From the NCBI RefSeq assembly GCF_001592285.1, contig NZ_BCWQ01000005.1:1-64000 (forward strand): a stretch of DNA of 64,000 nt, in the 5' to 3' direction. The stretch is from Hydrogenophaga pseudoflava NBRC 102511 (lineage in GTDB: Bacteria; Pseudomonadota; Gammaproteobacteria; Burkholderiales; Burkholderiaceae_C). Both the position numbers and the translations under genes were made by a program. Of this stretch, positions 56,605-64,000 are shown piece after piece. The notes under the pieces were generated by a model. That model had not been told where the DNA came from. It did no database searches and saw only the letters and a program-made list of their open reading frames with translations. Within the stretch, counting starts at the first letter, position 1, and the number at the start of each line of letters is the position of its first letter.

Positions 56605-58305
56605 ATGGTCCGCCCCACCCAACTGCTCCACCCCCAGCGCGCACCCGCCCCGGTGCGCCCCGCCGCCACCGTCCTGCTGTTGCGCGATGCGCCTCAGGGC
56701 ATCGAAGTGCTGATGACACGCCGCTCGATGACCGCGAGCTTCGCGCCCGGCGCCTACGTCTTCCCCGGCGGCGGCATCGACGCCGCCGATGCCCAGGCAC
56801 ACGGCCATTCCACGCGCCGCGCCACGCAAAGCGACGGGCACCTGACGCAGGCCATCGCCGCCATCCGCGAGAGCTTCGAAGAGCTGGGCATCCTGCTCGC
56901 GCGACACGCCGATGGCTCGCACCTGGACACGGCACAGATCGCCGCGCTGGACCGAAAGGCCCCGTTCGCCGCACAGTGCGCCGCGCAGGGCCTGACGCTT
57001 TCGGGAGGCGAGGTCTTCGTGCTGGCGCACTGGGTCACCGACCGCGACCTGCCGCGCCGCTTCGATGTGCCCTTCCTCGTGGCGCGCATGCCCGAGGGGC
57101 AGGAACCGGTGGCCGACGAGTCCGAGCAGTTCGAACCGCTCTGGGTGCGCCCGGCCGACGCGCTGGCGCGCCATGCCGCGGGCCAGTTCTTCATCATCTT
57201 CCCGACCATCCGCACGCTGGAGCGCCTGCAGACCTATGCCTCGGTGGACGATGTGCTCAAGGCCTGCGCGGTCAACGACGAGCCGCTGTTCACCAGCTGT
57301 CCGCGCGCCGGCCTGATGAACGGCCACGAGTCGCGGCACATGGAGCACGAGATGCCCTATGGCGAGCTGGCGCTGGTCTGCCCGGACGGGCAGATCGTGC
57401 ACGAGCTGGCCTGGCAGACCGAGCGTCCGGTGCCGCTGCTCAGGAACGTGCAGCGGCTCACCGCGCCCAACCCGGGTTTCATGACCGGGCCGGGCACCAA
57501 CAGCTACATCGTCGGCGACCCGACCACCGGCCACATCGTGATCGACCCGGGCCCGGACGAACCGGCGCACATCGAACGGCTGTGGCGCGCGGCGGGCGGC
57601 GACATCCGGGCCATCGTCTGCACCCACTCGCACCCCGACCACTCGCCTGGCGCGCCCCGGCTGCAGGTGCTGTGCGCCAACGCCGGCCGGGCCAGGCCGC
57701 CCATCCTCGGCCTGCCCAGCGCGCCCACGTCGCGCGAAAACAGCCGCTTCACCCCCGAGCGCACCCTGGCCGACGGCGAGCGCCTGGTGCTGAGCGCCCC
57801 CGACGGCACAGCACACACCCTGCAGGTGGTGCACACCCCCGGCCATGCGGCCAACCACCTGTGCCTGCTGCTGGAGGAAGACGGCCTGCTGTTCAGCGGC
57901 GACCACATCCTCAACGGCAGCACCACCGTCATCGATCCGCCCGACGGCAACATGGGCACCTACCTCGATTCGCTGGACAAACTCGACCAGCTGTGCGAGC
58001 AGCACGGTGTCCACTTCATCCTGCCGGCGCACGGGTATGTGCTGGGCGACCACCCGCGCAGCGGTGACAACCCCGGCGCGCCTGAACACGGCGGCGCGCG
58101 CGCCGCCATCGCCCATCTGAAGGCGCACCGGCTGGCGCGCGAAGCCAAGGTGGCCCGCGCCATGCAGGCCATTCCCGACGGCAGCATCGACGACTGGGTG
58201 AAGATCGCCTACGACGACGTGCCCGAACGGCTGTGGCCGGTGGCCAAGCGCTCCATGCTGGCGCACGTCGAACACATCCAGAGCATGGGTGGGTTCAACG
58301 TCTGA
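56605..58305 (+). CDS. NUDIX - metallo-beta-lactamase fusion hydrolase
   Basis: A 566-residue two-domain protein. Residues 1-270 form a NUDIX domain with FPGGGIDAAD and the Nudix-box core RESFEELGIL (88-97); spacing between the two parts is long, as in the NUDT7/8/19 type acting on CoA derivatives. Residues 285-566 are a metallo-beta-lactamase-fold hydrolase with GPGTNSYIVG, the zinc motif THSHPDHSPG (His341, His343, Asp345, His346), HTPGHAANHLCL, SGDHIL and LPAHGYVL, resembling the LACTB2/RNase-Z-like group. The genuine start is taken as ATG 56605. It ends 8 bases from the 3' end of rnpB, convergent with it. Confidence 0.9.
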   Translation: MVRPTQLLHPQRAPAPVRPAATVLLLRDAPQGIEVLMTRRSMTASFAPGAYVFPGGGIDAADAQAHGHSTRRATQSDGHLTQAIAAIRESFEELGILLARHADGSHLDTAQIAALDRKAPFAAQCAAQGLTLSGGEVFVLAHWVTDRDLPRRFDVPFLVARMPEGQEPVADESEQFEPLWVRPADALARHAAGQFFIIFPTIRTLERLQTYASVDDVLKACAVNDEPLFTSCPRAGLMNGHESRHMEHEMPYGELALVCPDGQIVHELAWQTERPVPLLRNVQRLTAPNPGFMTGPGTNSYIVGDPTTGHIVIDPGPDEPAHIERLWRAAGGDIRAIVCTHSHPDHSPGAPRLQVLCANAGRARPPILGLPSAPTSRENSRFTPERTLADGERLVLSAPDGTAHTLQVVHTPGHAANHLCLLLEEDGLLFSGDHILNGSTTVIDPPDGNMGTYLDSLDKLDQLCEQHGVHFILPAHGYVLGDHPRSGDNPGAPEHGGARAAIAHLKAHRLAREAKVARAMQAIPDGSIDDWVKIAYDDVPERLWPVAKRSMLAHVEHIQSMGGFNV

Positions 58306-58313
58306 ATTAAGTG

Positions 58314-58667
58314 TGAAGCGCGCCGATAAGCCGGATTCTGTGCACCCGGGTTGCCCCGGATGTGACCGCCATTCCTCTGGGCCGGGGGTCGCCCACCCGG
58401 CTCGGTGCTACCTACCCGCCAGCTCCGCGGAACCACATCAACGCTGGCCTATTTGGTATTGCTGCGCGTAGAGATTGCCCGTTTCACCCCGGCTGGTCTG
58501 CCTTGCGGCACTCCCACCGGACTCGTCTCTGTTGCTCTGATCCTCACCTTAGGGTCTTGCGACTTGTCGGTGGAGAGGTGTTACCTCCTACGCTGTCCTG
58601 TGCAGTCCGGACGTTCCTCCAGCACACCCTTTCGGGTCTCGTGCCAGCGGCGGTCTGGCGCGCTCCA
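58314..58667 (-). ncRNA. rnpB: RNase P RNA (bacterial type A)
   Basis: The catalytic RNA that matures tRNA 5' ends. Reading the minus strand, conserved elements appear in order: GAGCGCGCC (5' strand of P1), GAGGAACGTCCGGACTGCAC (conserved region I), CAGAGCAACAGAGA, GGTGAAACGGG, CCAGAGGAATGGC, and the 3' hallmark ACAGAATCCGGCTTATCGGC. P1 closes by pairing the 5' GAGCGCGCC with 3' GGCGCGCTTC. The length, about 354 bases, is normal. Ends are inferred from P1 pairing to within a few bases. It lies convergent with the NUDIX-MBL gene and just downstream of the MATE gene. Confidence 0.95.
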
Positions 58668-58675
58668 CGGGCGGC

Positions 58676-58681
58676 ATTATC
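58676..58681 (-). promoter_or_regulatory. Candidate rnpB -10 element
   Basis: GATAAT on the minus strand, five of six matches to TATAAT, ends 9 bases before the inferred 5' end of rnpB. The upstream -35 position falls over the stop codon of the MATE gene (58699) and has only weak consensus, so the exact promoter is uncertain. Confidence 0.55.
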
Positions 58682-58698
58682 CCGTAGTCCCCGCCCGG

Positions 58699-60075
58699 TC
58701 AGACCAGCTTGCGGATCTTGCGGTGCCGCCACACGCCCTGGTAGTACGCGCTCTGCAGCACCAGCATGGTCACATAGGCCACGGGGAACGCGATCCAGAT
58801 GCCTTCCAGACCAAGGCGCGCGTCCAGCAGATAGGCCACCGGCAGCTGCACGCCCAGGATGCAGAACACCGAGATCGCCATCGGCACCAGCACATCGCCG
58901 CTGGCGCGCATCACGCCACCGATCACCGCCTGGAAGCCGAACACCAGGATGCTCCAGAGCATCAGGTGCAGCAAGTGCTGGGCCTGCGCATGCACGCTGT
59001 CCTGCGTGAGGAACAGGCCCAGCGCCCAGCCGGAGACGGCGTAACCCAGCAGCACCAGCCCGCCGGTGAGCGCGGCGTTCAGGCCCAGACCGGTCTTGAG
59101 GATCGGCGTCAGGCGCTCGATGCGCCCCGCGCCGATGGTCTGCGCCGCCAGGATGGACGCGGTGATGGCGATGGAGAGCGCCGGAAACTGCACGTAGTTC
59201 ACGATCTGCGTCACCGCGCCGTAGGCGGCCGTGGCCTGCGAGCCGTGGCCGTTGACCAGCGCCAGGATCACCAGCTCCGACAGCGAGATCACCACCATCT
59301 GCAGGCCCGTGGGCAGGCCGATGCGCATGACCTTGCCCAGGATGGCCCGGTCCAGCTTCAGCGCGTGCAGCAGCTCGCGGTCGGGTGCCAGCACGTGGCC
59401 CTGGCGGTGCAGCCGCAGCCCCAGGAAGGCCAGCGCGGCCGCGGTCGAGACAAAGCCGGCCAGCGCCGCGCTGCGGATGCCCAGCGGCGGCAGGCCGATC
59501 CAGCCCTTGATCAGCAGCGGCGTGAGCGCCAGCCCGATGGTGGTGGACATCAGCAGCGCCAGCAGCGGCGAAACGGTGTCGCTGACACCGCGCAGCAGCT
59601 GGGTGAGCAGGATGAACACCAGCAGCAGCGGCATGAACAGCATCATCATGCGGGCGTAGGACACCGCGTCGTCCAGCACGTCGGCCGGTGTGCCCAGCGC
59701 CACCATGGCCTCGCGCGCGAACACCGTGCCCGCCACCGCGGCCATCAGGCCGATCACCGCGCCCAGGGTGATCGCGGTACCGGCGATGGCCTTTACCTTG
59801 TGCGGCTCACGCGCGCCCCAGGCCTGGCCGATCAGCACCGACGCACCGGCGCCCAGGCCGATGATCAGCGAGATGAAGAAGAACACGATCGGGAACATGC
59901 CCGAGACGGCCGCCAGCGCGTGGGTGCCCAGCATCTGGCCGATGTATATGCCGTTGAGCGTGCCCGAGAGGCCCTGCAGGATGTTCGACAGCACCATGGG
60001 CACGAGGAACAGCAGGTAGATGCGCCACAGGGGTTTGGTGCGCGGCGGATGGGAGGGGTCGAAAGTCTGGGACAT
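58699..60075 (-). CDS. MATE-family efflux transporter
   Basis: A 458-residue inner-membrane exporter with twelve predicted membrane segments in two homologous halves (LVPMVLSNILQGLSGTLNGI in the first, IGLPTGLQMVVISLSEL in the second). MATE proteins expel cationic drugs or metabolites in exchange for sodium or protons; the substrate is unknown. Two 17-bp direct repeats lie 6-40 bases upstream of its ATG, so it is probably controlled by a dedicated repressor. No regulator gene is adjacent. Confidence 0.93.
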   Translation of the reverse strand: MSQTFDPSHPPRTKPLWRIYLLFLVPMVLSNILQGLSGTLNGIYIGQMLGTHALAAVSGMFPIVFFFISLIIGLGAGASVLIGQAWGAREPHKVKAIAGTAITLGAVIGLMAAVAGTVFAREAMVALGTPADVLDDAVSYARMMMLFMPLLLVFILLTQLLRGVSDTVSPLLALLMSTTIGLALTPLLIKGWIGLPPLGIRSAALAGFVSTAAALAFLGLRLHRQGHVLAPDRELLHALKLDRAILGKVMRIGLPTGLQMVVISLSELVILALVNGHGSQATAAYGAVTQIVNYVQFPALSIAITASILAAQTIGAGRIERLTPILKTGLGLNAALTGGLVLLGYAVSGWALGLFLTQDSVHAQAQHLLHLMLWSILVFGFQAVIGGVMRASGDVLVPMAISVFCILGVQLPVAYLLDARLGLEGIWIAFPVAYVTMLVLQSAYYQGVWRHRKIRKLV

Positions 60076-60080
60076 GGTTT

Positions 60081-60115
60081 ATTTTATCCGGGTAAATCAT
60101 TTTATCCGGGTAAAT
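60081..60115. promoter_or_regulatory. Twin 17-bp direct repeats, likely operator
   Basis: ATTTTATCCGGGTAAAT occurs twice, perfectly, at 60081-60097 and 60099-60115 (18-base period). Each unit is itself nearly palindromic (TTTA-CCGG-TAAA symmetry with one mismatch pair). It lies in the 120-base gap between the MATE gene and a divergent FAD oxidoreductase gene, directly before the MATE start, and is far more AT-rich than its surroundings: a probable repressor-binding site. Confidence 0.75.
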
Positions 60116-60195
60116 TTGGTGACAGCGGTTCTTTTTTGGGCGCCCAGCGACAATAGCGATCTTCGCTGCTTGATGAACACAAGCCCCACGAGACC

Positions 60196-62019
60196 ATGAT
60201 CCGCATCGCCGAACTCAAACTGCCCCTGGCCGAAGTGCCCGCCGAGCACCGCCGCGCCGCCGACGCCCCCACCGAAACCGACGAAGACCGCGTACCGCCG
60301 CCGCACCCGGTGGCCGCCCTCACCCGCCTGGCCGCCCAGGCGCTGCAGGTGGCGCCCGAGGCCATTGCCACGCTGTCGGTGTTCAAGCGCAGCTTCGACG
60401 CGCGCAAGGCCGACCTGCTGGCGGTCTACATCGTGGACGTGGCGCTGGCCGACCCGTCGCTGGAACCGCAGCTGCTGGCCCGGCACGAGAAGAACCCGCA
60501 CATCCTGCCCACGCCCGACATGACCTGGCACCCGCCCGGCCATGCGCCGGCCGGCTGGCCCGCCGACGAGGCCGACCGCCCGGTGGTGATCGGCCTGGGC
60601 CCCTGCGGCCTGTTCACCGCGCTGGCGCTGGCGCAGATGGGTTTCAAACCCATCGTGCTGGAGCGCGGCAAGCCGGTGCGCGAGCGCACCAAAGACACCT
60701 GGGGCCTGTGGCGCAAGAAGGTGCTGAACCCGCAGAGCAACGTGCAGTATGGCGAAGGCGGTGCCGGCCTGTTCTCCGACGGCAAGCTCTACAGCCAGAT
60801 CAAGGACCCGCGCTTCCTGGGCCGCAAGGTGATGCAGGAGTTCGTCGACGCCGGCGCGCCGACCGAGATTCTCTACCAGGCGCACCCGCACATCGGCACC
60901 TTCAAGCTGGTCAAGGTGGTCGAGGCCATGCGCGAGAAGATCGTGGCGCTGGGCGGCGAAATCCGCTTCCAGCACCAGGTCACGGGCGTGGCGCTGGCGC
61001 CGGCCGGCGACGGCCAGCAGCGGCTCACCGCCCTGCGCGTGCAGCGGCTCGACACCGGCGACGCCATCGAAATGCCCGCACGCCACGCCGTCTTCGCGCT
61101 CGGCCACAGTTCGCGCGACACCTTTGCCATGCTGCACGACGCGGGCGTCTACCTTGAAGCCAAGCCCTTCTCGGTGGGCTTCCGCATCGAACACCCGCAG
61201 AGCGTGATCGACCGCGCGCGCTGGGGCCGCCACGCCGGCCACCCGCTGCTGGGTGCGGCCGACTACAAGCTGGTGCACCACGCCAAGAACGGCCGGGCGG
61301 TCTACAGCTTCTGCATGTGCCCGGGTGGCACCGTGGTGGCGGCCACGTCCGAACCCGGCCGCGTCGTCACCAACGGCATGAGCCAGTACTCGCGCAACGA
61401 GCGCAACGCCAACGCCGGCATGGTGGTGGGCATCGACCTGGCCGACTACCCGACCCGCTTCCCGCAGGACGCGCCGCTGTGGACCGCCGCCTTCGGCGAG
61501 ACCGACGGCCCGCGCTATGCGAAAGAGGCCGAGGCGCTCGCCGCCAAAGGCCAGACCCACCCGCTGGCCGGCATCGTGCTGCAGCGCCAGCTGGAGGCCC
61601 GGGCCTACGATCTGGGCGGCCAGAGCTACGAGGCGCCGGGCCAGAAGGTCGGCGACTTCCTGGCCGGAACACCGTCCACCGCTTTTGGCGAGGTGCTGCC
61701 GTCGTACAAGCCGGGCGTGAAGCTGGGCGACCTGGCGCCCGCCCTGCCCGGCTTTGCGATTGAGGCCATGCGCGAGGCGCTGCCGGTGTTCGGTCGCAAG
61801 ATCAAGGGCTACGACATGCCCGACGCCATGCTCACCGGCGTCGAGACCCGCACCAGCTCGCCGCTGCGCATCACCCGCGGCGAGGACCTCCAGAGCCTGA
61901 ACACACGCGGCCTCTACCCGGCCGGCGAGGGCGCGGGTTACGCGGGCGGCATCCTGTCGGCCGGGGTGGACGGTATCAAGGTAGCCGAGGCGGTGAGCAA
62001 GGCCGTTCTCGGCCTCTGA
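60196..62019 (+). CDS. FAD-dependent oxidoreductase (COG2509-like)
   Basis: A 607-residue flavoprotein. An N-terminal domain of about 125 residues contains LSVFKRSFDARKADLLAVYIVD. The Rossmann FAD motif is VIGLGPCGLFTALALAQMG (GxGPxG form), followed by VLERGKPVRERT, the NVQYGEGGAGLFSDGKL segment and the C-terminal FAD motif GLYPAGEGAGYAGGIL. This is the uncharacterised 'FAD-dependent dehydrogenase' family widespread in bacteria; its reaction is not known to me. It diverges from the MATE gene across the twin repeats. Confidence 0.88.
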   Translation: MIRIAELKLPLAEVPAEHRRAADAPTETDEDRVPPPHPVAALTRLAAQALQVAPEAIATLSVFKRSFDARKADLLAVYIVDVALADPSLEPQLLARHEKNPHILPTPDMTWHPPGHAPAGWPADEADRPVVIGLGPCGLFTALALAQMGFKPIVLERGKPVRERTKDTWGLWRKKVLNPQSNVQYGEGGAGLFSDGKLYSQIKDPRFLGRKVMQEFVDAGAPTEILYQAHPHIGTFKLVKVVEAMREKIVALGGEIRFQHQVTGVALAPAGDGQQRLTALRVQRLDTGDAIEMPARHAVFALGHSSRDTFAMLHDAGVYLEAKPFSVGFRIEHPQSVIDRARWGRHAGHPLLGAADYKLVHHAKNGRAVYSFCMCPGGTVVAATSEPGRVVTNGMSQYSRNERNANAGMVVGIDLADYPTRFPQDAPLWTAAFGETDGPRYAKEAEALAAKGQTHPLAGIVLQRQLEARAYDLGGQSYEAPGQKVGDFLAGTPSTAFGEVLPSYKPGVKLGDLAPALPGFAIEAMREALPVFGRKIKGYDMPDAMLTGVETRTSSPLRITRGEDLQSLNTRGLYPAGEGAGYAGGILSAGVDGIKVAEAVSKAVLGL

Positions 62020-62120
62020 ACACCGCTGGTTACAACTGGCTCGCCAGCTTTACACCGGGTGCGGGGCGGCTTGACACAGGCCCCGCACAGTGGAGGCTCC
62101 TTCAACACACGGAGACCTCC

Positions 62121-62756
62121 ATGAACTCCTCCCCCCGTTCCCTCCTGATCCCCGTCCTGACCGGCGTGATGGCCCTCGCCGGCGCCAGCGCCGCACAGGC
62201 GCAGGACGAACGAGGCCGCGTGCTCAGCAGCACCCCGGTGATCCAGCAGGTCGCCGTGCCGCAGCAGGTCTGCCAGAACGTGACCGTGCGCGAACCGGCC
62301 CGCACCTCCGGTGCCGGCGCCATCATGGGTGCCATCGCCGGCGGTGCGATGGGCAATGCGATCGGTGACGGCAACGGCCGCGCCGCCGCCACCGCCATCG
62401 GCCTGTTCGGTGGTGCCATCCTGGGCAACAAGATCGAAGGCAAGGGCCAGTCGCACACCCGCACGGTGCAGGAATGCAGCACGCAGAACGTGATGGAAAA
62501 CCAGGTCGTGGCCTACAACGTGGTCTACGAGTACGCGGGCCGCCGCTACACCACCCAGATGCCACAGGACCCGGGCCGCTGGGTGCCGGTCAGCGTGATG
62601 CCGGTCGGTGCCGCGCCGGCCTACGGCCCGAGCTACCGCCCGCAGGCGTCGAACGCGCCGGAGGTGGTGCGCATCGGGGGCCAGCGCCCCTATCGCCACG
62701 ACAACCGCCACTGGCGCGACCGCGAAGACGAACAGTGGGACCGTTACTACCGCTGA
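62121..62756 (+). CDS. Exported glycine-zipper 2TM-domain protein
   Basis: A 211-residue envelope protein. A signal peptide (RSLLIPVLTGVMALAGASAAQA) is followed by a beta-rich region with one cysteine (QQVCQNVTVRE) and a glycine-zipper hairpin (GAGAIMGAIAGGAMGNAIGD and IGLFGGAILGNKIEGKG) typical of the 17-kDa surface-antigen/SlyB-like family that inserts in or under the outer membrane. The C-terminal tail is basic and Tyr/Arg-rich. There is no lipobox, so it is probably not a lipoprotein. Shine-Dalgarno: GGAG 8 bases upstream. A bidirectional terminator follows. Confidence 0.85.
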   Translation: MNSSPRSLLIPVLTGVMALAGASAAQAQDERGRVLSSTPVIQQVAVPQQVCQNVTVREPARTSGAGAIMGAIAGGAMGNAIGDGNGRAAATAIGLFGGAILGNKIEGKGQSHTRTVQECSTQNVMENQVVAYNVVYEYAGRRYTTQMPQDPGRWVPVSVMPVGAAPAYGPSYRPQASNAPEVVRIGGQRPYRHDNRHWRDREDEQWDRYYR

Positions 62757-62773
62757 ACAACCCCGCCAGAAAC

Positions 62774-62803
62774 AAAAAACGCGACCCTCGGGTCGCGTTT
62801 TTT
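62774..62803. terminator. Bidirectional intrinsic terminator
   Basis: CGCGACC (62780-62786) and GGTCGCG (62791-62797) form a stem with a CTCG tetraloop, flanked by six A on the left and six T on the right, so it works in both directions. It ends both the glycine-zipper gene (plus) and htpX (minus), whose stops face each other. Confidence 0.9.
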
Positions 62804-62819
62804 GTTGGTCGGAGAAAGC

Positions 62820-63689
62820 TCAGAGCTTCTGCAGGGCTGCGATGCGCTCTTCCATCGGCGGGTGGGTCGAGAACAGCTTGCCCAGGTTGCCGGTGATGCC
62901 CATGGCCTGCATGGTCTTGGGCAGCTCGCCCGGCGTCAGGCCGCCCAGTCGGGCCAGGGCGTTGATCATGGGCTGCTTGCGGCCCATCAGCTGGGCGGCG
63001 CCGGCGTCGGCGCGGAACTCGCGCTGGCGCGAGAACCAGGCCACGATGATGGCGGCGACGAAGCCCAGCACGATGTCCAGCACGATGGTGGTGACCATGT
63101 AGCCGATGCCCGGGCCGCTGTCGCGGTCGTCGCCGCGGCGCAGGAAGCTGTCCACCGCGTAACCGATCACGCGGCTGAGGAACACGACGAAGGTGTTCAT
63201 CACGCCCTGGATCAGGGTCATGGTGACCATGTCGCCATTGGCGACGTGGGCCACCTCGTGGCCGATCACGGCCTCGACCTCTTCACGCGTCATGCTCTGC
63301 AGCAGGCCGGTGGACACCGCCACCAGGGCCGAGTTCTTGAAGGCGCCGGTGGCGAAGGCGTTGGGGGCACCGTCGTAGATGGCGACCTCGGGCATGCCGA
63401 TGCCCGCCTTCTCGGCGAATTTCTGCACGGTCTGCACGATCCAGGCCTCGTCCGCCGTCTGCGGCTGGTTGATCACGCGCGCGCCAGTGCTCATCTTGGC
63501 CATGGTCTTGCTCATGAGCAGCGAGATGGTCGCGCCGCCGAAACCCATGATCAGCGAGAAGCCCGCCAGTGCGGTCATGTTCAGGCCGTTGGCCGTGAGG
63601 TAGCGGTCCACGCCCAGGATGCGCGAGGTGACCATCAGCACCGCCATCACGGCGAAGTTGGTCAGAACGAACAGGAAGATGCGTTTCAT
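62820..63689 (-). CDS. htpX: Membrane metalloprotease HtpX
   Basis: HtpX is a heat-shock-type inner-membrane zinc protease that degrades damaged membrane proteins. The 289-residue protein has two N-terminal membrane segments ([19 protein letters not shown] and [19 protein letters not shown]), the zinc motif HEVAH in [17 protein letters not shown], two further membrane segments and the third ligand region [11 protein letters not shown]. FtsH or an associated quality-control gene is not in the window. Confidence 0.96.
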   Translation of the reverse strand: MKRIFLFVLTNFAVMAVLMVTSRILGVDRYLTANGLNMTALAGFSLIMGFGGATISLLMSKTMAKMSTGARVINQPQTADEAWIVQTVQKFAEKAGIGMPEVAIYDGAPNAFATGAFKNSALVAVSTGLLQSMTREEVEAVIGHEVAHVANGDMVTMTLIQGVMNTFVVFLSRVIGYAVDSFLRRGDDRDSGPGIGYMVTTIVLDIVLGFVAAIIVAWFSRQREFRADAGAAQLMGRKQPMINALARLGGLTPGELPKTMQAMGITGNLGKLFSTHPPMEERIAALQKL

Positions 63690-63754
63690 GAAGGCTCCGT
63701 GGCAAAGAGGGACGGATGATAGTGGGGGTGGGTCGACCCCGTTTCAAGATGTGT

Positions 63755-64000
63755 TCAGACCTGGGGCAGCAGGTAGCGCCGTTCCCATGCGCTGATCTCT
63801 CGCAGGTAGTGGTCGTGCTCCAGCGTCTTGACCGCCAGGTAGCCGCGCACGAAACGCTCGCCCATCAGCCGGCTGGCGGTCTGGCTCCGCGACATCTGAT
63901 CCAGCGCGCCGTCAAAGGTTCGCGGAAGGCTGCGCGCCTGGTCGTAGCCGTTGCCGCTCACCGGTTCGGCCGGTGCGATCCGCCCTTCGATTCCGGCCAG
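63755..64000 (-). CDS. Glutamine-synthetase-family protein, C-terminal end (partial)
   Basis: The last 81 residues of a gene that begins beyond the window. The sequence LPRTFDGALDQMSRSQTASR then FVRGYLAVKTLEHDHYLREIS and WERRYLLPQV matches the C-terminus of the GlnA/PuuA (gamma-glutamylamine synthetase) group, whose final helix ends WERxxYL. Whether it is a true glutamine synthetase or a gamma-glutamylpolyamine synthetase cannot be decided from the fragment. The polyamine-type importer at 51-55 kb makes the latter worth noting but is not evidence of a link. Confidence 0.75.
   Translation of the reverse strand: MAGIEGRIAPAEPVSGNGYDQARSLPRTFDGALDQMSRSQTASRLMGERFVRGYLAVKTLEHDHYLREISAWERRYLLPQV

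Noticed and set aside
62030..62076. TTACA repeats 20 bases apart plus a TTGACA before the glycine-zipper gene, as an OmpR-type site or promoter
   Set aside because: No -10 element stands 16-18 bases after TTGACA and two 5-base matches are expected by chance.

Overview
The window is high-GC, densely coded bacterial chromosome. Gene content and order point to a betaproteobacterium of the order Burkholderiales, most likely family Comamonadaceae (Hydrogenophaga/Acidovorax-like; inferred from gene order and protein character, not from a search). Evidence for this includes the complete mraZ-to-ftsZ-lpxC division cluster, accB-accC-prmA followed by a DUF3426 zinc-ribbon gene, hslV-hslU beside a STAS protein and dksA, dapF-DUF484-xerC, and a histone-H1-like lysine/alanine-rich protein at the left edge. 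I see no prophage, insertion sequence, CRISPR array, tRNA or rRNA; the window reads as core chromosome with one transport operon that looks accessory.

Layout. 1-6.4 kb: tail of an H1-like protein, then (minus strand) a TlpA-like thioredoxin, accB, accC, prmA, a DUF3426 protein and a PfkB sugar kinase. 6.4-9.2 kb: mpl (peptidoglycan recycling) and two unknown genes. 9.3-14.2 kb (minus): aroG with a leader-peptide attenuator, tldD, a 3-hydroxyisobutyrate-dehydrogenase-like gene, rodA. 14.3-20.8 kb (plus): esterase, RNB ribonuclease, TonB-like protein, mtgA, a PlsC-like acyltransferase, a CdsA-like protein, ruvC. 20.9-39.8 kb (minus): a small membrane protein, lpxC and the dcw cluster, transcribed mraZ-rsmH-ftsL-ftsI-murE-murF-mraY-murD-ftsW-murG-murC-ddl-ftsQ-ftsA-ftsZ, mostly with overlapping stop/start codons. 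40-50.8 kb (minus): hslU, hslV, a tandem-STAS protein, an N-terminally extended dksA, a CobW GTPase, an RlmI-type methyltransferase, a DsrE-like protein, xerC, DUF484, dapF. 50.9-56.6 kb (plus): a polyamine-type ABC transporter, a GntR/FCD regulator and an Asp/Glu-racemase-family protein, headed by a perfect 41-bp inverted repeat. 56.6-64 kb: a NUDIX-metallo-beta-lactamase fusion, rnpB (RNase P RNA), a MATE exporter, an FAD oxidoreductase, a glycine-zipper protein, htpX and the end of a glutamine-synthetase-family gene.

How the genes work together. The dominant theme is cell-envelope growth. The dcw cluster makes lipid II and the divisome. mpl recycles murein peptides, rodA and mtgA polymerise glycan, dapF supplies meso-diaminopimelate, lpxC commits to lipid A, accBC feed fatty-acid synthesis, and the acyltransferase/CdsA pair suggests phospholipid work.

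Most interesting signals. (1) A 25-codon leader peptide containing FFGFYFWF lies between tldD and aroG, followed by a strong intrinsic terminator and a matching antiterminator segment: a complete trp-style attenuator reading aromatic amino-acid supply. (2) A MraZ operator of four 10-bp repeats. (3) An intergenic three-hairpin repeat abutting three different stop codons. (4) The 41-bp palindrome of the transport operon. (5) Twin 17-bp repeats between the MATE and FAD-oxidoreductase genes. (6) Odd proteins: MurD with an acidic 86-residue insert, DksA with a 200-residue H1-like extension and a single cysteine, a racemase homologue lacking one catalytic cysteine, and a CdsA homologue with an altered signature.
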